A program made the translations under genes and the position numbers. A DNA stretch of 64,000 nt from Catenuloplanes atrovinosus (GTDB lineage: Bacteria > Actinomycetota > Actinomycetes > Mycobacteriales > Micromonosporaceae), in assembly GCF_031458235.1 (NCBI RefSeq), contig NZ_JAVDYB010000001.1, forward strand, positions 5,318,001-5,382,000, read 5' to 3'. The notes under the pieces were generated by a model. That model was not told the origin of the DNA and ran no database searches. It saw only the letters and a program-made list of their open reading frames with translations. Shown here piece after piece: positions 35,191-43,848 of this stretch. Each line of letters begins with the position of its first letter. The stretch's first letter is position 1.

Positions 35191-36147
35191 TCAGCCTCCA
35201 ACAATCGGGGTCAGCTTCTCGAAGGTGCGATCGCCCGTCTTGACCACCTCAAGCGGCACCCGCGTGCTCCATACCGGGTTCACCACCACGGTCACCGCTT
35301 CCTGGAGCGACAGCGCGACCTCGCCGGGCGGGTGCTCCCGGCCGTTGAACATGAGGCAGTCCGCGAGCTGGAGCCGCACCTGCACGCCGTCCGCCCGATA
35401 CAGCGAGACGACCTGCCGGCGCGTGCAATCGTCGGCACTGTCCTCCACCACCAGCAGGCCGGTGCCGGTCAGGTAGGCGCAGGACATCGCGTCCTGGCAG
35501 ATCTTCTCGTCGAAGCCGTCCGTCACCGGCTCGGTCGCGCCGACGTAGAGGCGCAGCATGCCGAAGCCGAGGCCCCGGTCGAGGTAGAGCTGGACGTAGG
35601 CGCCGCCGTCCTCGGCGTCGAGGATCGGCTGGTAGGCCCACCCGCCGGTCCGGCCCTCCGGAACCAGCTCGGTGAGCAGTTGGAGCACGGCCCCGGCGGT
35701 GGCCGGCGCGAGGTCCGCCTGGCTCGGGCTCACCGGCGGGACGGACAGGTCGAGGTCGTCCAGGAGGCCGGGGCACTCCGCCGCCGTGGCCGGGCGGGAC
35801 TCGCTGGGCTCCCCGCCGTCGTCGCTGGTGGCGGGGCTCGCGCTGGGCGGGACGCACCGGTACGACGGCGCGACCGACGGCACCGGGTCGGACGGCGCGG
35901 CCACGTTCATCGCCGGCGTGGGAGTCTCGGTGGGCGTCCCGGATGGGGTGGACGGCGAGCCCAGCGCGAACAGCCCGACGACGGCGAGCACGGCGGCCGC
36001 GGTGCCGCCGCCGGCACCGGCGAACCACCGGCGCCGGCGGCGGACGCGTCGCCCCGAGTCGACGGACACCCGCACCACGTCTCCGAGTGGTGGCGGCGTC
36101 TCGCCTGCGAGCTCCTCCTCGAGGAGCCGGCGTAGTTCATGAGTCAC
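35191..36147 (-). CDS. Membrane protein, putative anti-sigma partner of the adjacent SigE-family factor
   Basis: 318 residues. A cytosolic N terminus (LRRLLEEELAGETPPPLGDV then a basic RRVRRRRRW stretch) leads to one transmembrane helix (~42-63). A Pro/Ser/Thr-rich linker and an extracytoplasmic domain with about six Cys follow (YRCVPP, AECPG, KICQDAMSCAY, DDCTRR, ADCLMF). This layout is common for genes paired with SigE-family sigma factors, where the N terminus holds the sigma factor until a signal is sensed outside; no zinc HxxxCxxC anti-sigma motif is present. Unusually it precedes the sigma gene instead of following it. Role inferred from context. Confidence 0.7.
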   Translation of the reverse strand: MTHELRRLLEEELAGETPPPLGDVVRVSVDSGRRVRRRRRWFAGAGGGTAAAVLAVVGLFALGSPSTPSGTPTETPTPAMNVAAPSDPVPSVAPSYRCVPPSASPATSDDGGEPSESRPATAAECPGLLDDLDLSVPPVSPSQADLAPATAGAVLQLLTELVPEGRTGGWAYQPILDAEDGGAYVQLYLDRGLGFGMLRLYVGATEPVTDGFDEKICQDAMSCAYLTGTGLLVVEDSADDCTRRQVVSLYRADGVQVRLQLADCLMFNGREHPPGEVALSLQEAVTVVVNPVWSTRVPLEVVKTGDRTFEKLTPIVGG

Positions 36148-36240
36148 AGCGGTGTTCCCTCTTCCGGGCCGACGCCATGAAGACGCGGCTCGAGCCGGTC
36201 AGGTGACACCCTGGGCCACGCGAATTTGTGAATCGGTTGG

Positions 36241-37698
36241 TCAGCGGGTGCTCGTGAACCGATGACCCGGGTGCAGGATCAGACGATCGGGGCGGATCAC
36301 CAGGGTACGGCCCGAGCCCACCCACCCGGCCAGCGTCCCGGTTCCGTCCTCGACGTCGGTGCCGACCGCGACGACCGGCGCGTCCAGCCCGGCCGCCAGC
36401 CGCTCCGCCGCCGGGGTCCGCCGCGCCGTCAGCACCGCGAAGCCGGGGCCGAGCACGTCGTCGAGCAGCACGTCGCGTCCCCGGTGGCGCACCCGGGGCT
36501 GCGGCAGGAACCGGCCGGTCGGCGGCGTGCTCCACCACGGGCGCAGCGTGCTCGGGCCGATCAGCGGCGCGATGCCGCGGAGCCCGGCCGCGGTGAAGCC
36601 GGGTACCCGGACCGCGGCCGCGAGCACGCCCCGGCGTACCGCCGCGGCCCGGTCCTGCCCGCCGGTCATCGCGGCGCCGAGCAGCCGGGCCGCCTGGATC
36701 AGGCGCAGCGCGGGCCGGCGGCGCTCCGCCTGGTACGTGTCGAGCAGCGCCTCGCCGGCCCGCCCGGTGAGCACCAGCTCCAGCTTCCACGCCAGGTTCG
36801 CGGCGTCGCGCAGGCCGGCGCCCAGGCCCTGCCCGATGAACGGCGGCGTCTCGTGGGCGGCGTCGCCGAGCAGGAAGACCCGTCCGTACCGCCAGCGGTC
36901 CGCGATCCGGGCCCGGAACCGGTAGGCGACCCGCCGCCGGATCTCCACGCGCGCGCCCCCGGTCCACGGCGCGAGCAGCGCCTCCAGGTCCGGGCTGTCG
37001 GCCGTCTCGCCGGGCAGCAGCCGGAACTCCCAGCGGTACCGGTCCGGGCCGACCTGCATGAACGTGGCCGCGCGGCGCGGGTCGCTGACCTGGTGGACGC
37101 CGCCCCAGTGGCCGAGGTCGTCCGCGGTGACCGCGTCCACGACCAGCCAGTCCTCGCTGTAGCCGAGGTCGGTGCTGCGCGCGCCGACGAGCGTGCGGAC
37201 CGTGGAGTTGGCGCCGTCGCAGCCGAGCACGGCGGCGGTACGCAGCCGGTACGTCCCGGTGTCCGCGCGCAGCGTGGCGTGCGTGCCGTCCGGGTCCAGC
37301 GCGGTCAGCTCGGTGCCGGCGCGCAGCTCCGCGTGCGGCAGCCGGGCCAGGCGCTCGCGCAGCAGCGCGTCCAGCGCCGGCTGGTCGAACATGTTCGCCT
37401 GCGGCCAGCCGTGCAGCCCGACCAGGCTGTCCCGGCGGAACTCGGCCAGCGTCCGCAGCCGCGCGTCGACGATCCGGAGGCCGAGCGCGGGACGGCTGAT
37501 CGCGCGGAAGGCCTCGGCCACGCCGGCCCGCTGGAGGATGCGGTGGCCCTCGTCGTCCAGGTGCACGGCGCGCGGCAGCGGGTACGGCTCGCGATGCCGC
37601 TCGGCCACGATCACGCGCACGCCCCGCTGCGCGAGCAGGATCGCGGCCGTCAGCCCCGTCGGGCCCGCGCCCACCACCAGCACCGGATCGGCCGTCAC
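36241..37698 (-). CDS. FAD-dependent aromatic monooxygenase (PHBH/MhpA-like)
   Basis: 485-residue class A flavoprotein hydroxylase. FAD motif VVGAGPTGLTAAILLA at the N terminus, the DG motif in GCDGANSTVR, and the GD motif VFLLGDAAHETPPFIGQGLG are all in place. A C-terminal thioredoxin-like domain follows (~380-485). Such enzymes hydroxylate phenolic compounds or polyketide intermediates with NAD(P)H and O2. The LysE-type exporter gene ends 34 bp upstream, suggesting a two-gene unit; no polyketide genes are nearby. Substrate unknown. Confidence 0.9.
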   Translation of the reverse strand: MTADPVLVVGAGPTGLTAAILLAQRGVRVIVAERHREPYPLPRAVHLDDEGHRILQRAGVAEAFRAISRPALGLRIVDARLRTLAEFRRDSLVGLHGWPQANMFDQPALDALLRERLARLPHAELRAGTELTALDPDGTHATLRADTGTYRLRTAAVLGCDGANSTVRTLVGARSTDLGYSEDWLVVDAVTADDLGHWGGVHQVSDPRRAATFMQVGPDRYRWEFRLLPGETADSPDLEALLAPWTGGARVEIRRRVAYRFRARIADRWRYGRVFLLGDAAHETPPFIGQGLGAGLRDAANLAWKLELVLTGRAGEALLDTYQAERRRPALRLIQAARLLGAAMTGGQDRAAAVRRGVLAAAVRVPGFTAAGLRGIAPLIGPSTLRPWWSTPPTGRFLPQPRVRHRGRDVLLDDVLGPGFAVLTARRTPAAERLAAGLDAPVVAVGTDVEDGTGTLAGWVGSGRTLVIRPDRLILHPGHRFTSTR

Positions 37699-37732
37699 TG
37701 CCCCATCAGACCCGATCCGCGCGGCGCGCGCA

Positions 37733-38359
37733 TCACGTGGTGAGCGTGTGCGCGGCCAGGGCGGTGATCAGCAGGGCGGAGACCAGTGCGGTGACCAGCC
37801 GGCCGCGGCGCCCGGTGAGCAGGCGGCCGACCAGCGAGCCGCCGGCCGCGATCAGCAGTTGCCAGCTCGCCGAGGCCAGGAACGCGCCGAGCACGAACGC
37901 CGCCGCCGCGGCCGGCGTGAGGTCGCCGGAGGCCTGCCGGGCCAGCACCAGCGCGGCGAAGTAGACCACGGTCATCGGGTTCAGCAGGGTCAGCGCGAGA
38001 ATCCCGCCGTACGCCCGGATCGGCGTGGTCAGCCCGCTGCCGGTCGCCACGGCCACGGCCGGTGACCGGTGGTGGCGGATCGCGGTCAGCGCGGTGTGCC
38101 CCGCGAGTCCGATCAGGACCGCCGCGGCGATCCAGCGCAGCGGCGCCGCGATCGGCGCGATCACCCCGGCCAGCGCCGCGCCCCCGGTGACGGCCACGGC
38201 CGCGTAGAGCCCGTCCGCCGTGGCCACGCCGAGCGCCGCCGCCGCGCCGACGCGCAGCGACGTGCGGGCGGTGAGGCCCGCGATCAGGATCGCGATGGCG
38301 CCGACCGGCACGGCCACGCCGTAGCCGGCGATCGCGCCGGCCAGGAACGCCGCGCTCAT
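37733..38359 (-). CDS. LysE-family exporter
   Basis: 208 residues, six predicted transmembrane helices. It starts AGAIAGYGVAVPVGAIAILI, the Gly/Pro-containing first helix of LysE/RhtB proteins, and has ALTLLNPMTVVYFAALV in the middle, the NP motif of the family. It should export an amino acid or related small metabolite. It is probably co-transcribed with the FAD monooxygenase, so it may export a hydroxylated product (inference). Confidence 0.88.
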   Translation of the reverse strand: MSAAFLAGAIAGYGVAVPVGAIAILIAGLTARTSLRVGAAAALGVATADGLYAAVAVTGGAALAGVIAPIAAPLRWIAAAVLIGLAGHTALTAIRHHRSPAVAVATGSGLTTPIRAYGGILALTLLNPMTVVYFAALVLARQASGDLTPAAAAAFVLGAFLASASWQLLIAAGGSLVGRLLTGRRGRLVTALVSALLITALAAHTLTT

Positions 38360-38517
38360 CGTCGCGGGCGGCGGGCCGGGGCGGGCACGGCACCGCGCTG
38401 CTGCCGCCCGGCCCGGACGGCCGTCGCGACAGTGGTGCGGTTCCGCTTCGTCCCGGTCATGCGGCCATGGTGCGCGCCGCCGTCCGTCGCCCGCCACCGG
38501 TTTTCCGGTGCGGCGCG

Positions 38518-39261
38518 TCAGGTGAGGTAAGCCTCCAGCAGCGTGCGCAGCCCTTCCGCGTCGGCCACGTTCGTGTGCGGGGTGATCGAAGGGTGCGCGA
38601 TCGGCTCCGGCGCGACCAGGATGGTGGCGCCGACGCCCGCGCGACGGCCGCAGAGCACGTCGCGGTCGAGCTTGTCGCCGGCGAACCAGCTGTGCGCCAG
38701 GTCGACGCCGAGGCGGTCCGCCGCGTGCTTGAGGATGGCCGGGTTGGGCTTGCGGACGCCGACCTCGTCGCTGTAGATCTCCGCGCCGAACGCGCCGTCC
38801 AGCGGCGACTGCGCGATGATCTCGCGGAACGCGGCGCCGCAGAGCGTGTTGCTGACCACCGCGACCGGCAGGCCGGCGTCGACCGCGGTGCGGACCAGCT
38901 CGACGATGCCGGGCAGCAGCGTCCAGTCGTTGTTGTCGATCAGCCAGCAGCGGCTGAGCACCTCGGCGCTGTCCCGGACCGCGGCGCGGGCCGGCGCGGG
39001 CCAGTCCGCGGCCACGTACTCGGTCCAGAACTCCTGCTGGGAGAGTTCCGGCGGCGCGGACGGGCGGGCCATGGCGTTGCGCCACTCGCGATATGCCGCG
39101 CGGCCGGCGGCGTGGTCGGCGCGGATGCGGTCGACGGGCACGGACGGCCCGGCGATGCGCGCGAGGACCTCGATGAACGCGTCCTCGCGGCCGGGGCGGG
39201 CCTCCGAGCGGCCGATCACCCCGTGGAAGTCGAGCAGCAACGCCCGTGGCCTGATCAACAC
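38518..39261 (-). CDS. HAD-superfamily hydrolase with His replacing the second Asp of motif I
   Basis: 247 residues. Motif I is LLLDFHGVIG: Asp11 (nucleophile) is present but the general acid/base Asp is His13. Motif II VAVVSNT, motif III Lys in VRKPNPAIL and motif IV WFAGDKLDRD are normal. The residues between (FWTEYVAADW, IDNNDWTLLP) form a helical cap. A His here could still permit chemistry at altered pH or shift specificity. GTG at 39261 has AGGA 8 nt upstream. Substrate unknown. The gap to the LysE gene is 158 bp. Confidence 0.8.
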   Translation of the reverse strand: MLIRPRALLLDFHGVIGRSEARPGREDAFIEVLARIAGPSVPVDRIRADHAAGRAAYREWRNAMARPSAPPELSQQEFWTEYVAADWPAPARAAVRDSAEVLSRCWLIDNNDWTLLPGIVELVRTAVDAGLPVAVVSNTLCGAAFREIIAQSPLDGAFGAEIYSDEVGVRKPNPAILKHAADRLGVDLAHSWFAGDKLDRDVLCGRRAGVGATILVAPEPIAHPSITPHTNVADAEGLRTLLEAYLT

Positions 39262-39303
39262 GGATGTGATCCTGACATGTGCGCGCCAGTAGGTCCAAAG
39301 GGG

Positions 39304-39330
39304 CCGGTGCCCGGGCGAGCCGGACACCGG
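39304..39330 (-). terminator. Terminator of the suf operon
   Basis: Stem CCGGTGCCCGG / CCGGACACCGG (11 bp, one mismatch) with a 5-nt loop, 10 bp after the sufT stop on the minus strand. Confidence 0.65.
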
Positions 39331-39340
39331 CGGTACGGCA

Positions 39341-39781
39341 TCAGACGTTGAATCCAAGCGACCGAAGCTGGTCGCGGCCCTCGTCGGTGATCTTGTCCGG
39401 GCCCCACGGCGGCAACCACACCCAGTTGATCCGCACGTCGCTGACCAGGCCGCCGTCCGGGCCGCTGAGCAGCGCGGTACGGGTCTGGTCCTCGATCACG
39501 TCGGTCAGCGGGCAGGCCGCGGAGGTGAGCGTCATGTCGAGCGTGGCCACCTTCTCCGCGTCGACGTACACGCCGTAGATCAGGCCGAGGTCGACGACGT
39601 TGATGCCGAGCTCGGGGTCGACGACGTCCTTCATCGCCTCCTCGATGTCGGCGACCAGCTTCGGGTCGACGGTCGCCGCCGCGGTCTCCCCGGCGGACTC
39701 CGGGGCGGGCTCCGCCTCGGGCTCCGTGCGGGACGACTGCGGGACGGTGGCGTCGTAGATGGAGGACGGAGTATCAGTCAT
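39341..39781 (-). CDS. sufT: SufT-like DUF59 Fe-S assembly factor
   Basis: 146 residues. About 45 acidic, Pro/Ser-rich residues precede the DUF59 domain (EAMKDVVDPELGINVVDLGL, LTSAACPLTDVIED with the conserved Cys, INWVWLPPWGPDKIT). SufT proteins help Fe-S cluster maturation or delivery to clients such as aconitase when demand is high. ATG at 39781 has GAGAGG 7 nt before it, 11 bp after the sufU stop; it is the last gene of the suf operon. Confidence 0.9.
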   Translation of the reverse strand: MTDTPSSIYDATVPQSSRTEPEAEPAPESAGETAAATVDPKLVADIEEAMKDVVDPELGINVVDLGLIYGVYVDAEKVATLDMTLTSAACPLTDVIEDQTRTALLSGPDGGLVSDVRINWVWLPPWGPDKITDEGRDQLRSLGFNV

Positions 39782-39792
39782 GACAGAACCTC

Positions 39793-40248
39793 TCACGCGG
39801 CGGGCGACGTCGCGGCCACGCCGGCCCGCGCCGCCGCGTCCTTGAACGCCATCCAGGGCAGCAGCGCGCACTTCACGCGCGCCGGGTACTTCGCGACGCC
39901 GGCGAACGCGACGCCGTCACCGAGCAGTTCCTCGTCGGGCTCGACCGCGCCGCGCCCGCCCATCAGCTCCGCGAACGCGGCGTGCACCCGGAACGCCTGG
40001 TCGGCGCGGGCACCGCTGAGCAGTTCGTGGAGCACGCTGGCCGAGGCCTGGCTGATCGAGCAGCCCTGCCCGTCGTACGAGATGTCGGAGAGCACCCCGT
40101 CGGAGTCCACCGCGACGCGGATGGTGACCTCGTCCCCGCACGTCGGGTTCACGTGGTGCGCCTCCCCGCCGAAGGGGTCACGCAGCCCGCGCCCGTGCGG
40201 GTGCTTGTAGTGGTCCAGGATGATCTCCTGGTAGAGCCCGTCAAGCAT
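39793..40248 (-). CDS. sufU: SufU zinc-dependent sulfur-transfer protein
   Basis: 151 residues with the IscU-like fold. Its conserved Cys lie in NPTCGDE, DGQGCSIS and RVKCALLPW, and Asp in the first motif completes the zinc site. SufU accepts persulfide sulfur from SufS and passes it to the SufBCD scaffold. It starts 12 bp after the sufS stop. Confidence 0.95.
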   Translation of the reverse strand: MLDGLYQEIILDHYKHPHGRGLRDPFGGEAHHVNPTCGDEVTIRVAVDSDGVLSDISYDGQGCSISQASASVLHELLSGARADQAFRVHAAFAELMGGRGAVEPDEELLGDGVAFAGVAKYPARVKCALLPWMAFKDAAARAGVAATSPAA

Positions 40249-40260
40249 CGCTCGCGCCCC

Positions 40261-41553
40261 TCAGCCGAATATCTTCCGCACCTGGTCGAGCCCGCGCACG
40301 AGGGCATCGACCTCTTCGGTGGTGGTGTACAGGTAGAACGACGCTCGGGTCATCGCCGGAACGCCGAATCGGGCGCAGACCGGCCGCGCGCAGTGGTGCC
40401 CGACGCGCACCTCCACGCCCAGCGAGTCCAGCACCTGGCCGACGTCGTGCGGGTGCACGCCGTCGAGTCCGAAGGAGAGCGTGCCGCCGCGGCCGACCGG
40501 CACCTCCGGCCCGAAGATCCGGAGCCCGTCCACGGACCGGAGCGCGTCCAGCGCGTACGCCGTGAGCTCCTTCTCGTGCCAGGCGATGGCCTCCATGCCG
40601 ATGCCGGTGAGGTAGTCCACGGCCGCGCCGAGGCCCACCACCTCCACGATCGGCGGCGTGCCGGCCTCGAACCGGGCGGGCGGCGGCGCGTACGTGGACC
40701 CGCTCATCGACACGGTCTCGATCATCGACCCGCCACCCAGGAACGGCGGCATGGCGGTGAGCAGCTCGTACCGGCCCCACAGCACGCCGACGCCGGTCGG
40801 GCCGCACATCTTGTGGCCGGTGAACGCGATGAAGTCCGCGTTCAGATCGCGCACGTCGACCGGGATGTGCGGCGCGGCCTGGGACGCGTCCAGCAGCACC
40901 AGCGCGCCGACCTCGCGCGCCCGGGCGGTGATCGCGGAGGTCGGGTTGATCGTGCCGAGGGTGTTGGAGACCAGCGCGTACGACACGATCTTGGTGCGCT
41001 CGTTGACCAGCTCGTCCAGCGCGTCGAGCTGAAGCCGGCCCTGGTCGGTGATGGAGAACCAGCGCAGCGTGGCGCCGGTGCGCTCGCAGAGCAGCTGCCA
41101 CGGCACGATGTTGGAGTGGTGCTCCATCTCGGAGATGACGATCTCGTCGCCGGGACCGATCCGGAAGCGCGGGTCGGTGGCGCGCTCGGAGAACGAGTAC
41201 GCCACCAGGTTGATCGACTCGGTGGCGTTCTTGGTGAACACCACCTCGTCGACGCTCGGCGCGTTGATGAAGCCCGCGACCTTCGCGCGGGCCCCCTCGT
41301 ACGCCTCGGTCGCCTCGGTGCCGACCGTGTGGACCGAGCGGGACACGTTGCCGTTGTGCCGCTCCAGGTGCGCCTGCATGACCTCGAGCACCTGGCGCGG
41401 TTTCTGCGACGTGTTGCCGCTGTCCAGGTAGACCATGCGGTGCCCGTTGACCTCGCGGTCGAGGATCGGGAAGTCGGCGCGGACCTTCTCCACGTCGAAC
41501 CGGGGCTTGTCCTCGTACTGAGGCATGCCCTGCGGAATCGCGGCGGTCGACAT
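40261..41553 (-). CDS. sufS: SufS cysteine desulfurase
   Basis: 430-residue PLP enzyme that converts cysteine to alanine and an enzyme-bound persulfide. The PLP Lys is Lys248 in FIAFTGHKMCGPTG, and the persulfide Cys is Cys388 in RVGHHCARPVC. The residues MEHHSNIVPWQLL carry the His that stacks on PLP. Starts 16 bp after sufC. Confidence 0.96.
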   Translation of the reverse strand: MSTAAIPQGMPQYEDKPRFDVEKVRADFPILDREVNGHRMVYLDSGNTSQKPRQVLEVMQAHLERHNGNVSRSVHTVGTEATEAYEGARAKVAGFINAPSVDEVVFTKNATESINLVAYSFSERATDPRFRIGPGDEIVISEMEHHSNIVPWQLLCERTGATLRWFSITDQGRLQLDALDELVNERTKIVSYALVSNTLGTINPTSAITARAREVGALVLLDASQAAPHIPVDVRDLNADFIAFTGHKMCGPTGVGVLWGRYELLTAMPPFLGGGSMIETVSMSGSTYAPPPARFEAGTPPIVEVVGLGAAVDYLTGIGMEAIAWHEKELTAYALDALRSVDGLRIFGPEVPVGRGGTLSFGLDGVHPHDVGQVLDSLGVEVRVGHHCARPVCARFGVPAMTRASFYLYTTTEEVDALVRGLDQVRKIFG

Positions 41554-41569
41554 CAGGCTCCTTCTAGGT

Positions 41570-42343
41570 TCAGATCGCGGCCGCGCCGGCGCCGGCCTGG
41601 TACCGCTCGTAGCCGGACTCCTCGAGCTTCTCGGCCAGCTCCGAGCCGCCCTCCTCGACGATCTTGCCGTTGACGAAGACGTGCACGAAGTCCGGCTTGA
41701 TGTAGCGCAGAATCCGGGTGTAGTGGGTGATCAGCAGCAGGCCGGTGTCGCCGGTCTCGCGGACCCGGTTGACGCCCTCGGAGACCACGCGCAGCGCGTC
41801 CACGTCGAGGCCGGAGTCGGTCTCGTCGAGGATGGCGATCTTCGGCTTGAGCAGCTCCAGCTGGACGATCTCGTGGCGCTTCTTCTCACCGCCGGAGAAA
41901 CCCTCGTTCACGTTGCGCTGGGCGAACGCCGGGTCCATCTGAAGGCGCTCCATGGCGCCGCGCAGCTCGCCGGCCCAGGTGCGCAGCTTCGGCGCCTCGC
42001 CGTCGATCGCGGTCTTCGCGGTGCGCAGGAAGTTCGCCACGGACACGCCGGGAACCTCGACCGGGTACTGCATGGCGAGGAACAGGCCGGCGCGGGCCCG
42101 CTCGTCCACGGTCATCTCCAGGACGTCGTTGCCGTCCAGCGTCACCGTGCCGCCGGTGATCTCGTACCGCGGGTGGCCGGCCAGCGAGTAGGCCAGCGTG
42201 GACTTGCCGGAGCCGTTGGGGCCCATGATGGCGTGCGTCTCGCCCGACCTCACGGTCAGGTCGACGCCGCGCAGGATCGGCTTGAGCTCGCCCTCGGGCA
42301 GCTTGACCGACACCTGCAGGTCGCGGATCTCGAGGGTGCTCAC
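41570..42343 (-). CDS. sufC: SufC Fe-S assembly ATPase
   Basis: 257-residue ABC-type ATPase without transmembrane part; it powers the SufBCD scaffold. Walker A GPNGSGKSTL, signature FSGGEKKR, Walker B IAILDETDSGLD and the switch His in LLLITHYTR are visible. The GTG start overlaps the Rieske-ferredoxin stop by 4 nt. Confidence 0.96.
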   Translation of the reverse strand: MSTLEIRDLQVSVKLPEGELKPILRGVDLTVRSGETHAIMGPNGSGKSTLAYSLAGHPRYEITGGTVTLDGNDVLEMTVDERARAGLFLAMQYPVEVPGVSVANFLRTAKTAIDGEAPKLRTWAGELRGAMERLQMDPAFAQRNVNEGFSGGEKKRHEIVQLELLKPKIAILDETDSGLDVDALRVVSEGVNRVRETGDTGLLLITHYTRILRYIKPDFVHVFVNGKIVEEGGSELAEKLEESGYERYQAGAGAAAI

Positions 42344-42675
42344 AGCGTTACTCCATTACTCGGATTCAGGTCGACGTAGATGTCCCCGTCCCGGATCTCG
42401 ACGGGGAAGACGGCCACCGGCTCGGTGGCGGGCAGACCGGTCGGCTCACCGGTGCGCAGATCGAAGCGCGAGCCGTGCAGCCAGCACTCGAGCGTGCAGC
42501 CGTCCACCTCGCCCTCGGAGAGCGGGATGGTGGCGTGCGAGCACTCGTCGTGGACGGCGTGGAACTCGTCGTCGTCGGTGTGCACGACCGCGAGCGGGAC
42601 GCCCTCCACCTCCACCGCCATCGCCGTTCCCTTGGCGAGGTCGGCGGCGGCCGCCACCCGTACCGTTGCGGGCAT
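42340..42675 (-). CDS. Rieske [2Fe-2S] ferredoxin in the suf operon
   Basis: 111 residues. Cluster ligands are Cys-x-His in DECSHATIPL and Cys-x-x-His in ECWLHGSRF, spaced as in NirD-like and dioxygenase-type Rieske ferredoxins. It begins directly at the sufD stop and overlaps sufC by 4 nt, so it is fully integrated in the operon. It may supply electrons for cluster assembly; this position is common in actinobacteria. Confidence 0.93.
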   Translation of the reverse strand: MPATVRVAAAADLAKGTAMAVEVEGVPLAVVHTDDDEFHAVHDECSHATIPLSEGEVDGCTLECWLHGSRFDLRTGEPTGLPATEPVAVFPVEIRDGDIYVDLNPSNGVTL

Positions 42676-43809
42676 CTAGGCCCCTGTCCGCGCGAGCCGG
42701 GCCTCGATGGCGTCGCCGAGCCGCTCACGCAGCTCCTCCACCGGAATCTTGGTCAGGATCTCGGCGAAGAAGCCGCGGACGACCAGCTTGCGGGCCTCGC
42801 CCTCGGGGATGCCGCGCGCCATCAGGTAGAACAGCTGCTCGTCGTCGAAGCGGCCGGTCGCGCTCGCGTGGCCGGCACCGGCGATCTCGCCCGTCTCGAT
42901 CTCCAGGTTCGGTACCGAGTCGGCGCGCGCGCCGTCCGTCAGCACCAGGTTCCGGTTGATCTCGTACGTGTCCGTGCCGGTCGCGTCCGCCTGGATCAGC
43001 ACGTCGCCGACCCAGACCGTGTGCGAGGACGCGCCCTGCAGCGCGCCGCGGTAGCCGACGTAGCTGCGGCAGTCCGGCACGTTGTGGTCGACGAGCTGCC
43101 GGTGCTCCTGGTGCTGCCCGTTGTCCGCGAAGTACAGCCCGTACAGCTCGGCGTCGCCGCCGCGCTCGGTGTACTCCACGCTGGTGAACTGGCGGACCAG
43201 GTCGCCGCCGAGCGTCACCTGGGTGTGCACCACCTTGGCGTCCCGGCCGAGGCGGATCTTGATGTGCTGCGCCTGCACCGCGTCCGGCGCCCAGTCCGCG
43301 ACGGTCACCAGGTTCAGCCGGGCGCCGTCCGCGATCACGACCTCGAGGTTGTCGGCCAGCGTGACCGAGCCCTCCTGCCAGAGCACCAGCGCGGCCTCGG
43401 CGAACCGGCCGACGGTGATCTGGGTGCGGGCCGCGTGCAGCCCCTCCACGCCGGTGCCGGTGATCGTCACGACCGCCGGCTCCTTGATCACCGTGTCCTT
43501 GGCGACCTCGATGAGCGTGACGTCGGTGGCCGCGCCGTAGCCGAGCGCGCTGATCCGGTCGAACGGGGTCAGCACCTTCCCGGCCTCGGCGGCGGCCACG
43601 ACGCGCAGCGAGACGCCGTCGGTGTCGGCCAGCGCCACGGTGACGCCGCCGCTGGTGGCCTCGACCGCGCTCTCCAGCCCGCGGAGGCGCTTGAGCGGGG
43701 TGAACCGCCAGTCCTCCTCCAGGCCGGTCAGCGCCGGGAAGTCCGCGACATCGTACGAGCGCAGCGCCTGGGACTTGGTCTTCGGCGGCGCTATGGCTTC
43801 AGCAGTCAT
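42676..43809 (-). CDS. sufD: SufD Fe-S scaffold subunit
   Basis: 377-residue beta-helix protein forming the SufBC2D scaffold. The C-terminal part has GRFDDEQLFYLMARGIPEGE and VVRGFFAEI, the usual SufB/SufD ending. It sits 39 bp after sufB and ends where the Rieske gene starts. Confidence 0.95.
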   Translation of the reverse strand: MTAEAIAPPKTKSQALRSYDVADFPALTGLEEDWRFTPLKRLRGLESAVEATSGGVTVALADTDGVSLRVVAAAEAGKVLTPFDRISALGYGAATDVTLIEVAKDTVIKEPAVVTITGTGVEGLHAARTQITVGRFAEAALVLWQEGSVTLADNLEVVIADGARLNLVTVADWAPDAVQAQHIKIRLGRDAKVVHTQVTLGGDLVRQFTSVEYTERGGDAELYGLYFADNGQHQEHRQLVDHNVPDCRSYVGYRGALQGASSHTVWVGDVLIQADATGTDTYEINRNLVLTDGARADSVPNLEIETGEIAGAGHASATGRFDDEQLFYLMARGIPEGEARKLVVRGFFAEILTKIPVEELRERLGDAIEARLARTGA

Positions 43810-43848
43810 CTCGTCCTAGCTCTGTGATCTTCTCGTGCAGCGCCGGAA

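Noticed and set aside
42340-42675. Rieske gene as a sign of horizontal insertion in the suf operon
   Set aside because: Its base composition and 0/4-nt junctions match the operon, and the same order is usual in actinobacteria.
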